Assembly (NCBI GenBank): GCA_026002975.1
Contig: BPGJ01000014.1
Coordinates: forward strand, 1 to 63,581
Direction: 5' to 3'
Source: Acidimicrobiia bacterium
GTDB lineage: Bacteria > Actinomycetota > Acidimicrobiia > Spongiisociales > ZC4RG35
Length of the DNA stretch: 63,581 bases
Shown here: piece after piece, positions 26,984 through 34,904 of the stretch
How positions within the stretch are numbered: position 1 is the first letter of the stretch
Layout of the letters: every line of letters begins with the position of its first letter
Translations under genes and position numbers: made by a program
Notes under the pieces: generated by a model
The model's database searches: none
What the model was told of the DNA's origin: nothing
Seen by the model: only the letters and a program-made list of their open reading frames with translations

Positions 26984-27767
26984 CGTTTGCCCCTAGGTAA
27001 GCCTCGACGACTTCCGGATGCCTGGCGACGTCTTCGGGGGTGCCGATGGTGAGTGGCCGGCCGAAGTTCAGGGCCAGGATCCGTTCCGCCACGCTCATCA
27101 CGACCGCCATGTCGTGTTCGATGAGGATCACCGTGACTCCCAGGCGGCGCTGGATCTCGAAGATGAACCGGAGAATGTCCCGCTTCTCCTCCACCGACAT
27201 CCCTGCCATGGGCTCGTCCAGCAGCAGAAGGTCGGGCTCCATCGTGAGGACACGCCCCAATTCGATCCGCTTCTGGATGCCGTACGGGAGACTCCCTACC
27301 TGTTCCCAACGGAACTCGGCCATCTCGAGCAGCTCGATCACCCTCTCCACCGACTCCCTCTGTTCCAACTCCTCCCTGACGGCGGCTGGCAGGAAGAGGC
27401 CGGTCGACAGGACTCCTCGCTTCTGGTGGATGTAACGGCCTAGCATTAGGTTGTCGAGCACGCTGAGGTGGGGGAAGAGGCCCAGGTTCTGGAACGTGCG
27501 AGCGATCCCCAGCCGGACGATACGGTGCGGTTTCATGCCGATCAACTCGTGTTTGCGGCCTTGGCGGTCGCAGTAGACGATCGAAGCACCTTGTAAGGGC
27601 CGATAGATGCCGGTTATGGCGTTGAGGACGCTGGTTTTCCCGGCGCCGTTGGGTCCGATGATGGCGAACAGTTCGCCTCGTGTCACCTCGAATCCGACCC
27701 CGTCACAAGCCCGGAGGCCACCGAACTGAACCGTCACATCGCTTGCCGTGAGGATGGGGGTAGTCAT
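26976..27767 (-). CDS. LIV-type ABC importer ATPase, LivG-like (second system)
   Basis: A 263-residue ATPase beginning MTTPILTASDVTVQFGG. Walker A GPNGAGKTS, the KPHRIVRLGIARTFQNLGLF block, Walker B LLLLDEPMAGM and LIEHDMAVVM are all intact. ATG 27767 overlaps the LivF-like stop as ATGA; a much longer upstream frame through the LivF-like gene is spurious. It is followed by the ligase-like pseudoenzyme. Confidence 0.93.
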   Translation of the reverse strand: MTTPILTASDVTVQFGGLRACDGVGFEVTRGELFAIIGPNGAGKTSVLNAITGIYRPLQGASIVYCDRQGRKHELIGMKPHRIVRLGIARTFQNLGLFPHLSVLDNLMLGRYIHQKRGVLSTGLFLPAAVREELEQRESVERVIELLEMAEFRWEQVGSLPYGIQKRIELGRVLTMEPDLLLLDEPMAGMSVEEKRDILRFIFEIQRRLGVTVILIEHDMAVVMSVAERILALNFGRPLTIGTPEDVARHPEVVEAYLGANGG

Positions 27768-28561
27768 GCGATCGCATTCCGATATTGTCGTACCAAGGCC
27801 TGGTATGCCGCCTTGGCTTCGCCCGCTCCACCCAGGTAGAGCTCCTGAACGTGAGGATCGGCTCGCAGCGTACCACTGTCGCCTTCCACCACCATTTGCC
27901 CGGTCTCGAGTACGTAGCCATAGTGGGAATTCTCGAGCGCGACGCGAGCGTTCTGCTCGATCACGAGAATCGACATCTCCTCGGTTTCGTTGAGTTGCCG
28001 AAGGAGCCGGAACAGCTCGGCTACCACCATCGGCGCGAGGCCCAGCGAGAGCTCGTCGCAGATCAACAAGCGCGGGCGGGCCATGAGGGCCCGGCCCACC
28101 GCCAGCATCTGCTGCTCCCCGCCCGAGAGCAATCCTGCTGGCTGGCGCCGTCTCTCTCCCAGCACAGGAAACAGCTGGTAGACCCGCTCCAGGTCGAGGT
28201 CGATCTCGGGGGACCGGCGTCGGGTGGCCGCACCGCAGAGCAGGTTCTCCTCGGCGGTGAGCCGAGGGAACAGCATCCTTCCCTCCGGCACTTGGCAAAT
28301 CCCATGCTTGACTACTGCGGTCGCCGACGCGGTGTGGATCGGTTTGCCGTTGAAGGTGATGGTGCCTTCCCGAATCTTACCGTCGTGGACGAACAACAGG
28401 CCAGTGACCGCTCTGACGAGCGTGGTCTTTCCGGCCCCGTTGGCGCCGAGGACGGTGACGATAGATCCGCGAGGTACCCGGAGGGAGACTCCCCGCAACG
28501 CCGTGACCGACCCGGCATAGGCCACCGAGAGGTTGGCGACGAGCAGGCCACTATCGGTCAT
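27764..28561 (-). CDS. LIV-type ABC importer ATPase, LivF-like (second system)
   Basis: A 265-residue ATPase starting MTDSGLLVANLSVAYAG. It contains GANGAGKTT, ICQVPEGRMLFPRLTAEENL, LSGGEQQM and LLICDELSLGLAP. The start at 28561 is set by the ATGA overlap with the LivM-like gene. It partners the LivG-like subunit. Confidence 0.93.
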   Translation of the reverse strand: MTDSGLLVANLSVAYAGSVTALRGVSLRVPRGSIVTVLGANGAGKTTLVRAVTGLLFVHDGKIREGTITFNGKPIHTASATAVVKHGICQVPEGRMLFPRLTAEENLLCGAATRRRSPEIDLDLERVYQLFPVLGERRRQPAGLLSGGEQQMLAVGRALMARPRLLICDELSLGLAPMVVAELFRLLRQLNETEEMSILVIEQNARVALENSHYGYVLETGQMVVEGDSGTLRADPHVQELYLGGAGEAKAAYQALVRQYRNAIA

Positions 28562-29682
28562 GTCGAGAAGGGCCAACGGCCCCAGTAGCCCTTGAGCGAT
28601 CGCCACACACCGACCAGGCCTCCCGGTCGGAAGACCAACACGATTATGATCAAGATACCGAACCCGGCCAGGTTGATCTCGTTGGCGTATGCCTGGAGGA
28701 ACTTGATGTCGCGTACGACCGGCGCTCGCGATCGAAACCAGTCAAAGAAGGTGGGGAAAAAGTAGAAGAACAGCGCCCCGAGGACCGCTCCCTGGGTGGA
28801 CGAGAACCCACCAACAATCACCATGATCGCGTAGAACAGAACCACCTCGAACGGAAAAGAATCCTCGCCGCGCGCCCGCAAGTAGTACGATCCCAACACT
28901 CCGCTCATGGTCACGAATGCAGAGGAGATAGCGAAGGCGCGTAGCTTGGTGGCGGTCACGTCGATGCCGGTCAAGGATGCGGACACGTCGTGTTGGGCGA
29001 TGGCCCTGAAGGCCCGCCCCTCCCGAAGTCGGATGACATTCGACATGTAGGCGATCGACAGCACCGCAATGGGGAGCAACACCCAATACCAGCGGAAGTC
29101 TCCTTGTATTAGCACCCGTCCCTCCGCGTCCGGAGTAAACACTCCTAGCTGTGCTAACCAGACCGGGACTTCGGGGGCGGGGAACCTGATGGCATTAAAG
29201 CCGAAGAAGGAGGTCTGAAATGTCTTGTAGACCTGGAGGAAGAAGAAGTGCACCCCAAAGGTGGCGACCAGCAGGTAGAGGCCGCGGAATCGCAGGGCGG
29301 GTAGCCCCACTAGTGCCCCCACGACTGCGCCTACCAGGAGGGAGATCGGGAGGATGACCCAGAACGAGACGTGGTGAATCGACCCGAGGTAGCCGGCGGT
29401 CATCGTCCCCAACATCAGGAAGGCGGCGTGGGCTACCGACACTTGATGCGTATATCCGAGCAGCAGGTTGAAGGCGGCGGCGCCGATCGAGGCGATGAGG
29501 GCCAAGTTGGCGGCGGTAAGCCAGGCCCGCCAAGGAAACCCGAGAGGCGGAGTGAAATCGGAGGAGAAGACGAAGGGAAAGGCGACCGCCAAGCCCGCCA
29601 CCACCGCCACGATCACCTTCTGCGGTCTGGTCTTGAAGATGGCGAGGTCCTGCCGATAGTCGGTGACCAGGCGGCTTCTCAT
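28558..29682 (-). CDS. LIV-type ABC importer permease, LivM-like (second system)
   Basis: A 374-residue membrane protein starting MRSRLVTDYRQDLAIFKTRP. AFNLLLGYTHQVSVAHAAFL and VGLPALRFRGLYLLVATFG are the LivM hallmarks; RAFRAIAQHDVSASLTGIDV is the ATPase-contact loop. ATG 29682 overlaps the LivH-like stop. An apparent longer frame to 30300 is an artefact through the LivH-like gene. Confidence 0.93.
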   Translation of the reverse strand: MRSRLVTDYRQDLAIFKTRPQKVIVAVVAGLAVAFPFVFSSDFTPPLGFPWRAWLTAANLALIASIGAAAFNLLLGYTHQVSVAHAAFLMLGTMTAGYLGSIHHVSFWVILPISLLVGAVVGALVGLPALRFRGLYLLVATFGVHFFFLQVYKTFQTSFFGFNAIRFPAPEVPVWLAQLGVFTPDAEGRVLIQGDFRWYWVLLPIAVLSIAYMSNVIRLREGRAFRAIAQHDVSASLTGIDVTATKLRAFAISSAFVTMSGVLGSYYLRARGEDSFPFEVVLFYAIMVIVGGFSSTQGAVLGALFFYFFPTFFDWFRSRAPVVRDIKFLQAYANEINLAGFGILIIIVLVFRPGGLVGVWRSLKGYWGRWPFST

Positions 29683-30560
29683 ACCCGGATCAGCTCCTTG
29701 GTCCCGAAGAGACCCGAAGGCCGCCACAACAGGACGAGGAACATGATCCCGAAGGCGATCACGTCCCTCCATTGCGCCCCCAGGTAGCCGGCGCCGATGT
29801 TCTCCACCAAGGCGACAATCATCCCGCCGACGATGGCCCCCGGCACGGAGTCGATGCCGCCCAAGATGGCGGCAGGGAAAGCACGCAGGCCGATAACGCC
29901 CAATCCCAGGTTCACCGAGGGGGAGAAGTGCGCGTAGAGCACACCCCCCACCCCGGCGAGGAGGAGGCCGATGGCCCAGGCGCCGGCGTAAACGACGTTG
30001 CGGTCGATGCCCATGGCGGTGGCCGCCTCCAGGTTGTCGGCCACCGCCCGCATGTGCAGCCCCATGCGGGAGCGGTTGAAGAAGACCAGGAATGCCAGCA
30101 CCAGGATCCCGGCTGCCGCCAGGATGATGAGGTTGACATAGGGAATCACCGCTCCTCCTACCGAGAACGTCCCCTGGGGCAGGCCCTGTACCCGACCACG
30201 CTCCAGAGGCCCCCAGAAGACGAGAATCACCGCCCGGATCACGATTTCCATCCCCACCGTCACCAGCACCACCGAGAAGAAGGCCTTCCCCACCATCCAC
30301 TGCATCACCGTGTAGTGCAGGACCACCCCGAGGACGGCGAGGGAGAGGGCAACCACCAAGAGGCCGACAGCGAACGGCAGTCCTAGGCTGCCCAGCAGTG
30401 TGCTGGTCAGGTAGGCGGCAAGCATCAGAAACGAGCCGTGGGCGAAGTTGAGCACCGAAGTGGCTTTGAACACCAGGACGAACCCCAAGGCCACAAGGGC
30501 GTAGATTGCGCCGAGCGAGATTCCGCTGAGCAGCAGCTGCAGGAACTTGTCCAATGGCAT
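29679..30560 (-). CDS. LIV-type ABC importer permease, LivH-like (second system)
   Basis: A 293-residue membrane protein starting MPLDKFLQLLLSGISLGAIY. NFAHGSFLMLAAYLTS, IGLRAFPAAILGGIDSVPGA and RPSGLFGTKELIRV match LivH-type permeases and the operon 1 paralogue. It is the first gene of the minus-strand transport operon, with operator site 3 about 52 bp upstream. Confidence 0.93.
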   Translation of the reverse strand: MPLDKFLQLLLSGISLGAIYALVALGFVLVFKATSVLNFAHGSFLMLAAYLTSTLLGSLGLPFAVGLLVVALSLAVLGVVLHYTVMQWMVGKAFFSVVLVTVGMEIVIRAVILVFWGPLERGRVQGLPQGTFSVGGAVIPYVNLIILAAAGILVLAFLVFFNRSRMGLHMRAVADNLEAATAMGIDRNVVYAGAWAIGLLLAGVGGVLYAHFSPSVNLGLGVIGLRAFPAAILGGIDSVPGAIVGGMIVALVENIGAGYLGAQWRDVIAFGIMFLVLLWRPSGLFGTKELIRV

Positions 30561-30611
30561 CCTCGGGTCTGGATCGGGAGAGACTCTAGAGGATCCGCAA
30601 CCGTCGTGTCG

Positions 30612-30625
30612 ACCAAACGTTTGGT
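30612..30625. promoter_or_regulatory. Operator site 3 (perfect palindrome)
   Basis: ACCAAACGTTTGGT is fully symmetric. It lies between the LivH-like gene (minus) and the SnoaL-like gene (plus). Its last T starts TAGATT (30625-30630), a -10-like hexamer that would place transcription start on the ATG at 30637, giving a leaderless message. Confidence 0.8.
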
Positions 30626-30636
30626 AGATTTGGTTC

Positions 30637-31179
30637 ATGGACCTGGAAGAACGCCTAGCCAGGATCGAGGCCCGGCTCGAGATAGAGAACCTCATCGCCC
30701 GCTACGCCAACGCCCTTGATGCCCGTGACCTGGACACCGTGGCCGACTGCTTCTGCGAGGACGGGGTCTTCGGCCGCTACAACGGCCGTGACCGGGCTGA
30801 GGGTAGACCCGCCATCGTCCAGTTCTACCGGGAGCGGTTGGCAGGTACCGGTCCCTCGTTCCATGTTCCGCATGCTGCTGAGATCGTGATCGAGAGTCGG
30901 GATCAAGGCTGGGGGATGGTCATCGCCCACGCCGAGATGAGCGTCGCCGGCCGCCTGCTGGTGGCCGGTTTCCGATACGAGGACCGGTACCACCGGGACC
31001 CAGATGGCCGTTGGCGCTTCAAGGAGCGCCTCACTCGCTTCTACTACTTCATGCCCTTTGAGGAGCTGGCCAGTCACTACGGCGCCCCCAGGCGGATCAC
31101 CTTCCCCGGTCCTCCGGTACCCGCCGACTTGCCGGAAGGGCTCGACAGCTGGCACCGCTTTCAAGAAGGAGGGCTCTGA
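30637..31179 (+). CDS. SnoaL-like (NTF2 fold) protein
   Basis: A 180-residue protein of the nuclear-transport-factor-2 fold, as in SnoaL cyclases, ketosteroid isomerases and ring-hydroxylating small subunits. The helix LEIENLIARYANALDARDLD followed by CFCEDGVFGRY is typical. The C-terminus (FYYFMPFEELASHYGAP) resembles the protein at 34230. No ribosome site precedes the ATG, consistent with leaderless translation. It overlaps the acyl-CoA ligase start (TGATG), so an isomerase or dehydratase role on the same substrate is plausible but unproven. Confidence 0.8.
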   Translation: MDLEERLARIEARLEIENLIARYANALDARDLDTVADCFCEDGVFGRYNGRDRAEGRPAIVQFYRERLAGTGPSFHVPHAAEIVIESRDQGWGMVIAHAEMSVAGRLLVAGFRYEDRYHRDPDGRWRFKERLTRFYYFMPFEELASHYGAPRRITFPGPPVPADLPEGLDSWHRFQEGGL

Positions 31180-32804
31180 TGGCAGTGGGTGAGCGCTTCG
31201 TGTTGGCCGCCGATGCCCCGCGCACGTTTCCGGCCTGGATCAGGGCCCAGGCAGCCCGGTACGGCAACAAGGTGGCGCTCGACATCATGGGTCGGGAGAA
31301 GACCTACCTCGAGCTGGACGCGGACAGCGACCGGGTGGCAGCTGGGTTGACCGAACTGGGGCTAGCGGCGGGCGACCACTGCGCCCTGATGATGAAGAAC
31401 AGCCTGGAGAACGTGGACACCTGGTTCGGGCTCACGAAAGCCGGCGTGGTGGAGCTGGCGGTTCACCATGCCGCTCGTGGCAACGTGCTGCGCCACATCC
31501 TCTTCCACGGGGACGCCAAGGTCATCATCCTGGACGAGGAGTTCCTGCCCGCTCTAGCCGATGTGATCGACGACCTGCCGTTACTCCAGCACGTGGTCGT
31601 CAACCGGGAAACCGACGGTGAGCTGAACCGGGAGCGAATCCCCTCGCGGGTGATGGTCCACGATCACCGTGCCCTCTACTCCGACCTGCCGCCTCCCAAT
31701 CCCAGACTGGAGCGGACCGACCCGTTGGCGATCCTGCATACGTCGGGCACCACCGGGCCTCCCAAGGGGGCGATCATCTGCCATGAGTCTGCCCTGCATC
31801 TCACGCGACATATCGTGTGGCTAATGGACTACACCCCTGAAGACCGCCTCTACACCGCTTTCCCGCTCTTCCACAACAACGCCAAGTACACCAGCGTCAC
31901 CGCGGCCATCGAATGTGGTGGCTCCGTGGTAATCGAGCAACGGTTCTCCGTCTCCCGCTTCTGGGAGCTGTGCCGTAAGAAGCGCATCACCGCCTTCAAC
32001 TACATGGGTGCCCTGCTGATGATGCTCTTCAAGCAGGATCCGAAGCCCACCGATCGGGACCACCAGGTGCGGATCGCATTCGGCGCACCCTGCCCCGTCG
32101 AGATCTGGGAGGCCTTCGAGGAGCGGTTCGGCGTCCGCCTAGTCGAGGTGTACGGCATGACCGAGGCCCCCATCGCCTGTGAGAACCGCCTCGACGATCG
32201 CCGCATCGGATCGGCTGGGAAGGAGTCGATGAGCTACCAGGTCCGGATCGTCGACGCCGACGACCAGCCGGTTCCCCCCAACCAGCCGGGCGAGATAGTC
32301 ATCCGGCCCAAGTACCCCAACATCATGTTCTCTGGGTACTACAAGCGCCCAGAGGCGACGGTGGAGGCGTGGCGCAACCTGTGGTTCCATACCGGCGACC
32401 GGGGTCGTATGGACGAGGACGGGTTCCTCTACTTCCTCGACCGGACCAAGGACGTCATCCGCCGGCGGGGCGAGAACATCTCCTCCTGGGAAGTGGAGTC
32501 GGTCATCAACACCCATCCTGATGTGGTGGAGGCGGCCGCCTACGGGGTGGCCTCTGAGCTAACCGAAGAGGAGGTGATGGTGGCGGTGGTGCGCCGGCCG
32601 GGATCGGACCTCCGTCCGGAGGCCCTCCTCGACTTCTGTCAGGGGAAGATGAGCCACTTCGCGGTGCCTCGCTTTGTCCGCTTCGTCGACAGCCTCCCCA
32701 AGAACCACGCCCAGCGGGTCCAGAAGTTCTCTCTCCGGGAGGAGGGACTCACCCCCGACACGTGGGACCGGGAGGCTGCCGGCTATCGGGTGCGACGCAG
32801 TTGA
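31179..32804 (+). CDS. Acyl-CoA ligase, CaiC-like
   Basis: A 541-residue AMP-forming ligase with LHTSGTTGPPKGAIICH, EVYGMTEAPIACE, LWFHTGDRGRMDEDG and the hinge region DVIRRRGENISSWEVE all intact. The FNYMGALLMMLFKQDPKP stretch places it with the ligases at 37457, 49250 and 50921. It activates a carboxylic acid to its CoA thioester in the cytoplasm. It is coupled to the SnoaL-like gene and faces the convergent MaoC gene pair. Confidence 0.92.
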   Translation: MAVGERFVLAADAPRTFPAWIRAQAARYGNKVALDIMGREKTYLELDADSDRVAAGLTELGLAAGDHCALMMKNSLENVDTWFGLTKAGVVELAVHHAARGNVLRHILFHGDAKVIILDEEFLPALADVIDDLPLLQHVVVNRETDGELNRERIPSRVMVHDHRALYSDLPPPNPRLERTDPLAILHTSGTTGPPKGAIICHESALHLTRHIVWLMDYTPEDRLYTAFPLFHNNAKYTSVTAAIECGGSVVIEQRFSVSRFWELCRKKRITAFNYMGALLMMLFKQDPKPTDRDHQVRIAFGAPCPVEIWEAFEERFGVRLVEVYGMTEAPIACENRLDDRRIGSAGKESMSYQVRIVDADDQPVPPNQPGEIVIRPKYPNIMFSGYYKRPEATVEAWRNLWFHTGDRGRMDEDGFLYFLDRTKDVIRRRGENISSWEVESVINTHPDVVEAAAYGVASELTEEEVMVAVVRRPGSDLRPEALLDFCQGKMSHFAVPRFVRFVDSLPKNHAQRVQKFSLREEGLTPDTWDREAAGYRVRRS

Positions 32805-32846
32805 CCACGATCGGCGACCGGTGCCGGGCGGCGGCGAGCGGCCGGT

Positions 32847-33242
32847 TTAGCGCCGACCGATTTCGACCTTGGCGGTGCCCACCAGCGCCCGCTCACCGTC
32901 TCCGCGTTCGAGCCACACGTGGCAGGTGACCAGGTTTCCCTCCACGGCTGTCACCTTCCCTCCCGCCACCACCTCGTCTCCCTCCAGCACGTTGGCCGTG
33001 AACCTGACGGTGATGGAGCGAATCGCGTCGTTGCCAGCCCATGCCATCAGCATGTTCATCACGTATCCCACGTTGATGGGGCCCTGGTTGATGAGGCGGG
33101 TGCCGAAGCCCTTTTGGAGTACTGCTCGGCGGTCCCAGTGAATCGGGTTTGGATCCCGGAGAATGGCAGCCATCACCTTCATCTTCTCCGGGCTCACCGA
33201 GGTCAGCCTCCACTCGGGAAGGGGGGTGCCCACCGGGATCAC
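32847..33242 (-). CDS. MaoC-family (R)-specific enoyl-CoA hydratase-like protein
   Basis: A hot-dog-fold protein of about 131 residues with ILRDPNPIHWD, containing the Asp-(x4)-His pair of R-hydratases, and GPINVGYVMNMLMAW. GTG 33242 overlaps the upstream stop (GTGA); a TTG at 33266 is the alternative start. With the preceding gene it looks like a split two-domain hydratase that would hydrate a 2-enoyl-CoA. Confidence 0.8.
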   Translation of the reverse strand: MIPVGTPLPEWRLTSVSPEKMKVMAAILRDPNPIHWDRRAVLQKGFGTRLINQGPINVGYVMNMLMAWAGNDAIRSITVRFTANVLEGDEVVAGGKVTAVEGNLVTCHVWLERGDGERALVGTAKVEIGRR

Positions 33243-33688
33243 GGCTCGCTCCGCAAGAACAGCCAAGAGTTGACGGCCACCACCGCCACTTCCCCGCCGG
33301 GTTCGAGCATCCGCAACTCGAACACCACCTTGTCGAACAGGCCGATCCGGGCACCGCGCTTGCGCTCCACCGCCACGATCTCCCCCTCGACCCAGTACTC
33401 CACCTCCTCCCGCAGGGGGCGGCGGATCTGGAAAGTGTACTCCCCGGCTCTGATGGCATCGTCGGACTCCGCTCGGCAGAGGGCGAAGATCTCAGCGTAG
33501 CCCATCCCGATGCCGGCGAGCGGGGCGTGGAAGCAGGCCGCCGGGTGAACCATCCCCTCGGGCAACTCGGGTCCGCACACCACATCGTTGAGTAGAAAGC
33601 TCTCCCAGCGGGGGATGCGAGTCCGGCCTCCCGGGAACCGCCACCCCACCAATCGCTCCATCTCGGCCAGGGGTACCGCCACAGCCAC
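33239..33688 (-). CDS. MaoC-like N-terminal hot-dog domain protein
   Basis: A 149-residue protein resembling the N-terminal hot-dog domain of two-domain enoyl-CoA hydratases. It reads FLLNDVVCGPELPEGMVHPA and later YTFQIRRPLREEVEYWVEGE. No catalytic Asp/His pair is evident, so it probably forms a heterodimer with the catalytic partner encoded directly downstream. GTG 33688 lies 19 bp from operator site 4. Confidence 0.75.
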   Translation of the reverse strand: MAVAVPLAEMERLVGWRFPGGRTRIPRWESFLLNDVVCGPELPEGMVHPAACFHAPLAGIGMGYAEIFALCRAESDDAIRAGEYTFQIRRPLREEVEYWVEGEIVAVERKRGARIGLFDKVVFELRMLEPGGEVAVVAVNSWLFLRSEP

Positions 33689-33706
33689 ACGAGTGTAGGC
33701 TCTTCT

Positions 33707-33720
33707 ACCAAACGGTTGGT
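33707..33720. promoter_or_regulatory. Operator site 4
   Basis: ACCAAACGGTTGGT between the divergent MaoC pair (minus) and SnoaL-like gene (plus). It ends nine bases before the plus-strand ATG, with GGAGG in between. Confidence 0.8.
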
Positions 33721-33729
33721 GGAGGATCG

Positions 33730-34233
33730 ATGGCTGCAGATCTGCTCGGCCTCTTGGCCGACGCCTACGAGATCGAGGGACTCATGGTCCACTACTTCGA
33801 GCGGGTCGACGCGCTCGACCCCTTCGGGGCCGTGTCGATCTTCACCGAGGACGCCGAGGGCGACTTCATGACGGGAAAGGTGTACCGGGGACCGGAACAG
33901 ATCGCGCGGGCGCTAGGCCATATCCTCCTCCAGTATCGCCACACCAGCCATCACATCAGCAACCACCGGGCACGGATCGAGGGCGACCAGGCCGAGGCCC
34001 TGACCTACATCTACGCCTTCCACCGCTTCCCCGATGACCGGGTTTGGGAACTGTGGGCCCGCCACGAAGATCACCTGGTGCGCACTCCGCAGGGCTGGCG
34101 CGTGCGTCGGCGGGTGCTGCGGGCGGTCGACTCGGTGCCGCGTTGGGACAAGATCAGGGACGACTGGTACTACGGCCATCCCGAGCGGCACTCACCGGAG
34201 GAACTGGCGCGGCGGCTCGAGCGGTCCGACTAG
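33730..34233 (+). CDS. SnoaL-like (NTF2 fold) protein
   Basis: A 167-residue protein with the SnoaL opening EIEGLMVHYFERVDALDP and IFTEDAEGDFMTGKVYRG. The ATG follows GGAGG. It ends tail-to-tail with the next SnoaL-like gene, overlapping by four bases. Substrate unknown. Confidence 0.75.
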   Translation: MAADLLGLLADAYEIEGLMVHYFERVDALDPFGAVSIFTEDAEGDFMTGKVYRGPEQIARALGHILLQYRHTSHHISNHRARIEGDQAEALTYIYAFHRFPDDRVWELWARHEDHLVRTPQGWRVRRRVLRAVDSVPRWDKIRDDWYYGHPERHSPEELARRLERSD

Positions 34234-34754
34234 CCCCCTTGGGCGGAACGGTGCGGGTAGTCGGCCGGGTGGGGGCTGTCATAGGCTCGCACCCGCCACG
34301 GCGTAGGCAAGGCGGCGGCGTAGTCAGCCGGCCGCAGGTAGTAGAAGAAAGCCATCTCCCTTCGGGCGAACCGCCAGGCGCCCTGAAAACGGCGATACTC
34401 GTCGTGGTAGACCACCGCCACCATCATCGCCTCCCCGTTGCGGACCACCTCGGCATGGGAAGTGGTGATCCCCCGGGCCCGGTCGGGGTCGTCCGGATCG
34501 AGGTCGATGGTCTGGCCGTGAACGTAGTGGTAGGTGGGTCCGAGGACCTCGAAACGGGCGCGGTAGGTGTCGAGAATCGCCTCGATCCCCTTGGCGGCGA
34601 AGACGCCGTCTCGCGAGCACAGCTCGGCATCTGGCGTGAACAGGTCGGCGATCCCGTCGAGATCCATCTCGTCGACCACAAGGCCGTAGCGCGTCACCAG
34701 CTGGCGAATCTCCTCCTTGTCCTCCAATCGGCGCAAGCGGGCTTCCAGGTCCAT
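34230..34754 (-). CDS. SnoaL-like (NTF2 fold) protein
   Basis: A 174-residue protein beginning MDLEARLRRLEDKEEIRQLV, with LFTPDAELCSRDGVF and MAFFYYLRPADYAAALPTPW. It is a closer relative of the protein at 30637 than of its neighbour. ATG 34754 follows GGGGAGAGGAG; an upstream frame to 34832 is less likely. Operator site 5 lies 130 bp upstream. Confidence 0.78.
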   Translation of the reverse strand: MDLEARLRRLEDKEEIRQLVTRYGLVVDEMDLDGIADLFTPDAELCSRDGVFAAKGIEAILDTYRARFEVLGPTYHYVHGQTIDLDPDDPDRARGITTSHAEVVRNGEAMMVAVVYHDEYRRFQGAWRFARREMAFFYYLRPADYAAALPTPWRVRAYDSPHPADYPHRSAQGG

Positions 34755-34883
34755 CTTGCTCCTCTCCCCAAGCCTTGATCGGTCGGGCGTGGGTCGGCCG
34801 GAGACGAAGGCGCATCCCTCCATGACCCCCACCGTCTCGGTGTCATCCTTCCCTCCTGTCGCTCCGGTCCGGTCAGCCTACCA

Positions 34884-34897
34884 ACCAAACGGTTGGT
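34884..34897. promoter_or_regulatory. Operator site 5
   Basis: ACCAAACGGTTGGT, with further symmetry in the flanks. Reading toward the minus-strand SnoaL-like gene, TAGGCT follows shortly after. No plus-strand gene starts here, so it serves one direction only. Confidence 0.75.
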
Positions 34898-34904
34898 TTG
34901 AGGC

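Noticed and set aside
26976-28298. A 440-residue extended LivG-like protein
   Set aside because: The extension is the LivF-like gene in another frame; MTTPILTASDV at 27767 is the proper start.
28558-30300. A 580-residue fusion of the LivM-like gene with upstream sequence
   Set aside because: The extra N-terminal part is a shifted reading of the LivH-like gene; the true start is the ATGA-coupled 29682.
32805-32846. Terminator between the convergent ligase and MaoC genes
   Set aside because: Some GC-rich complementarity exists but no clean stem or T-run could be defined.
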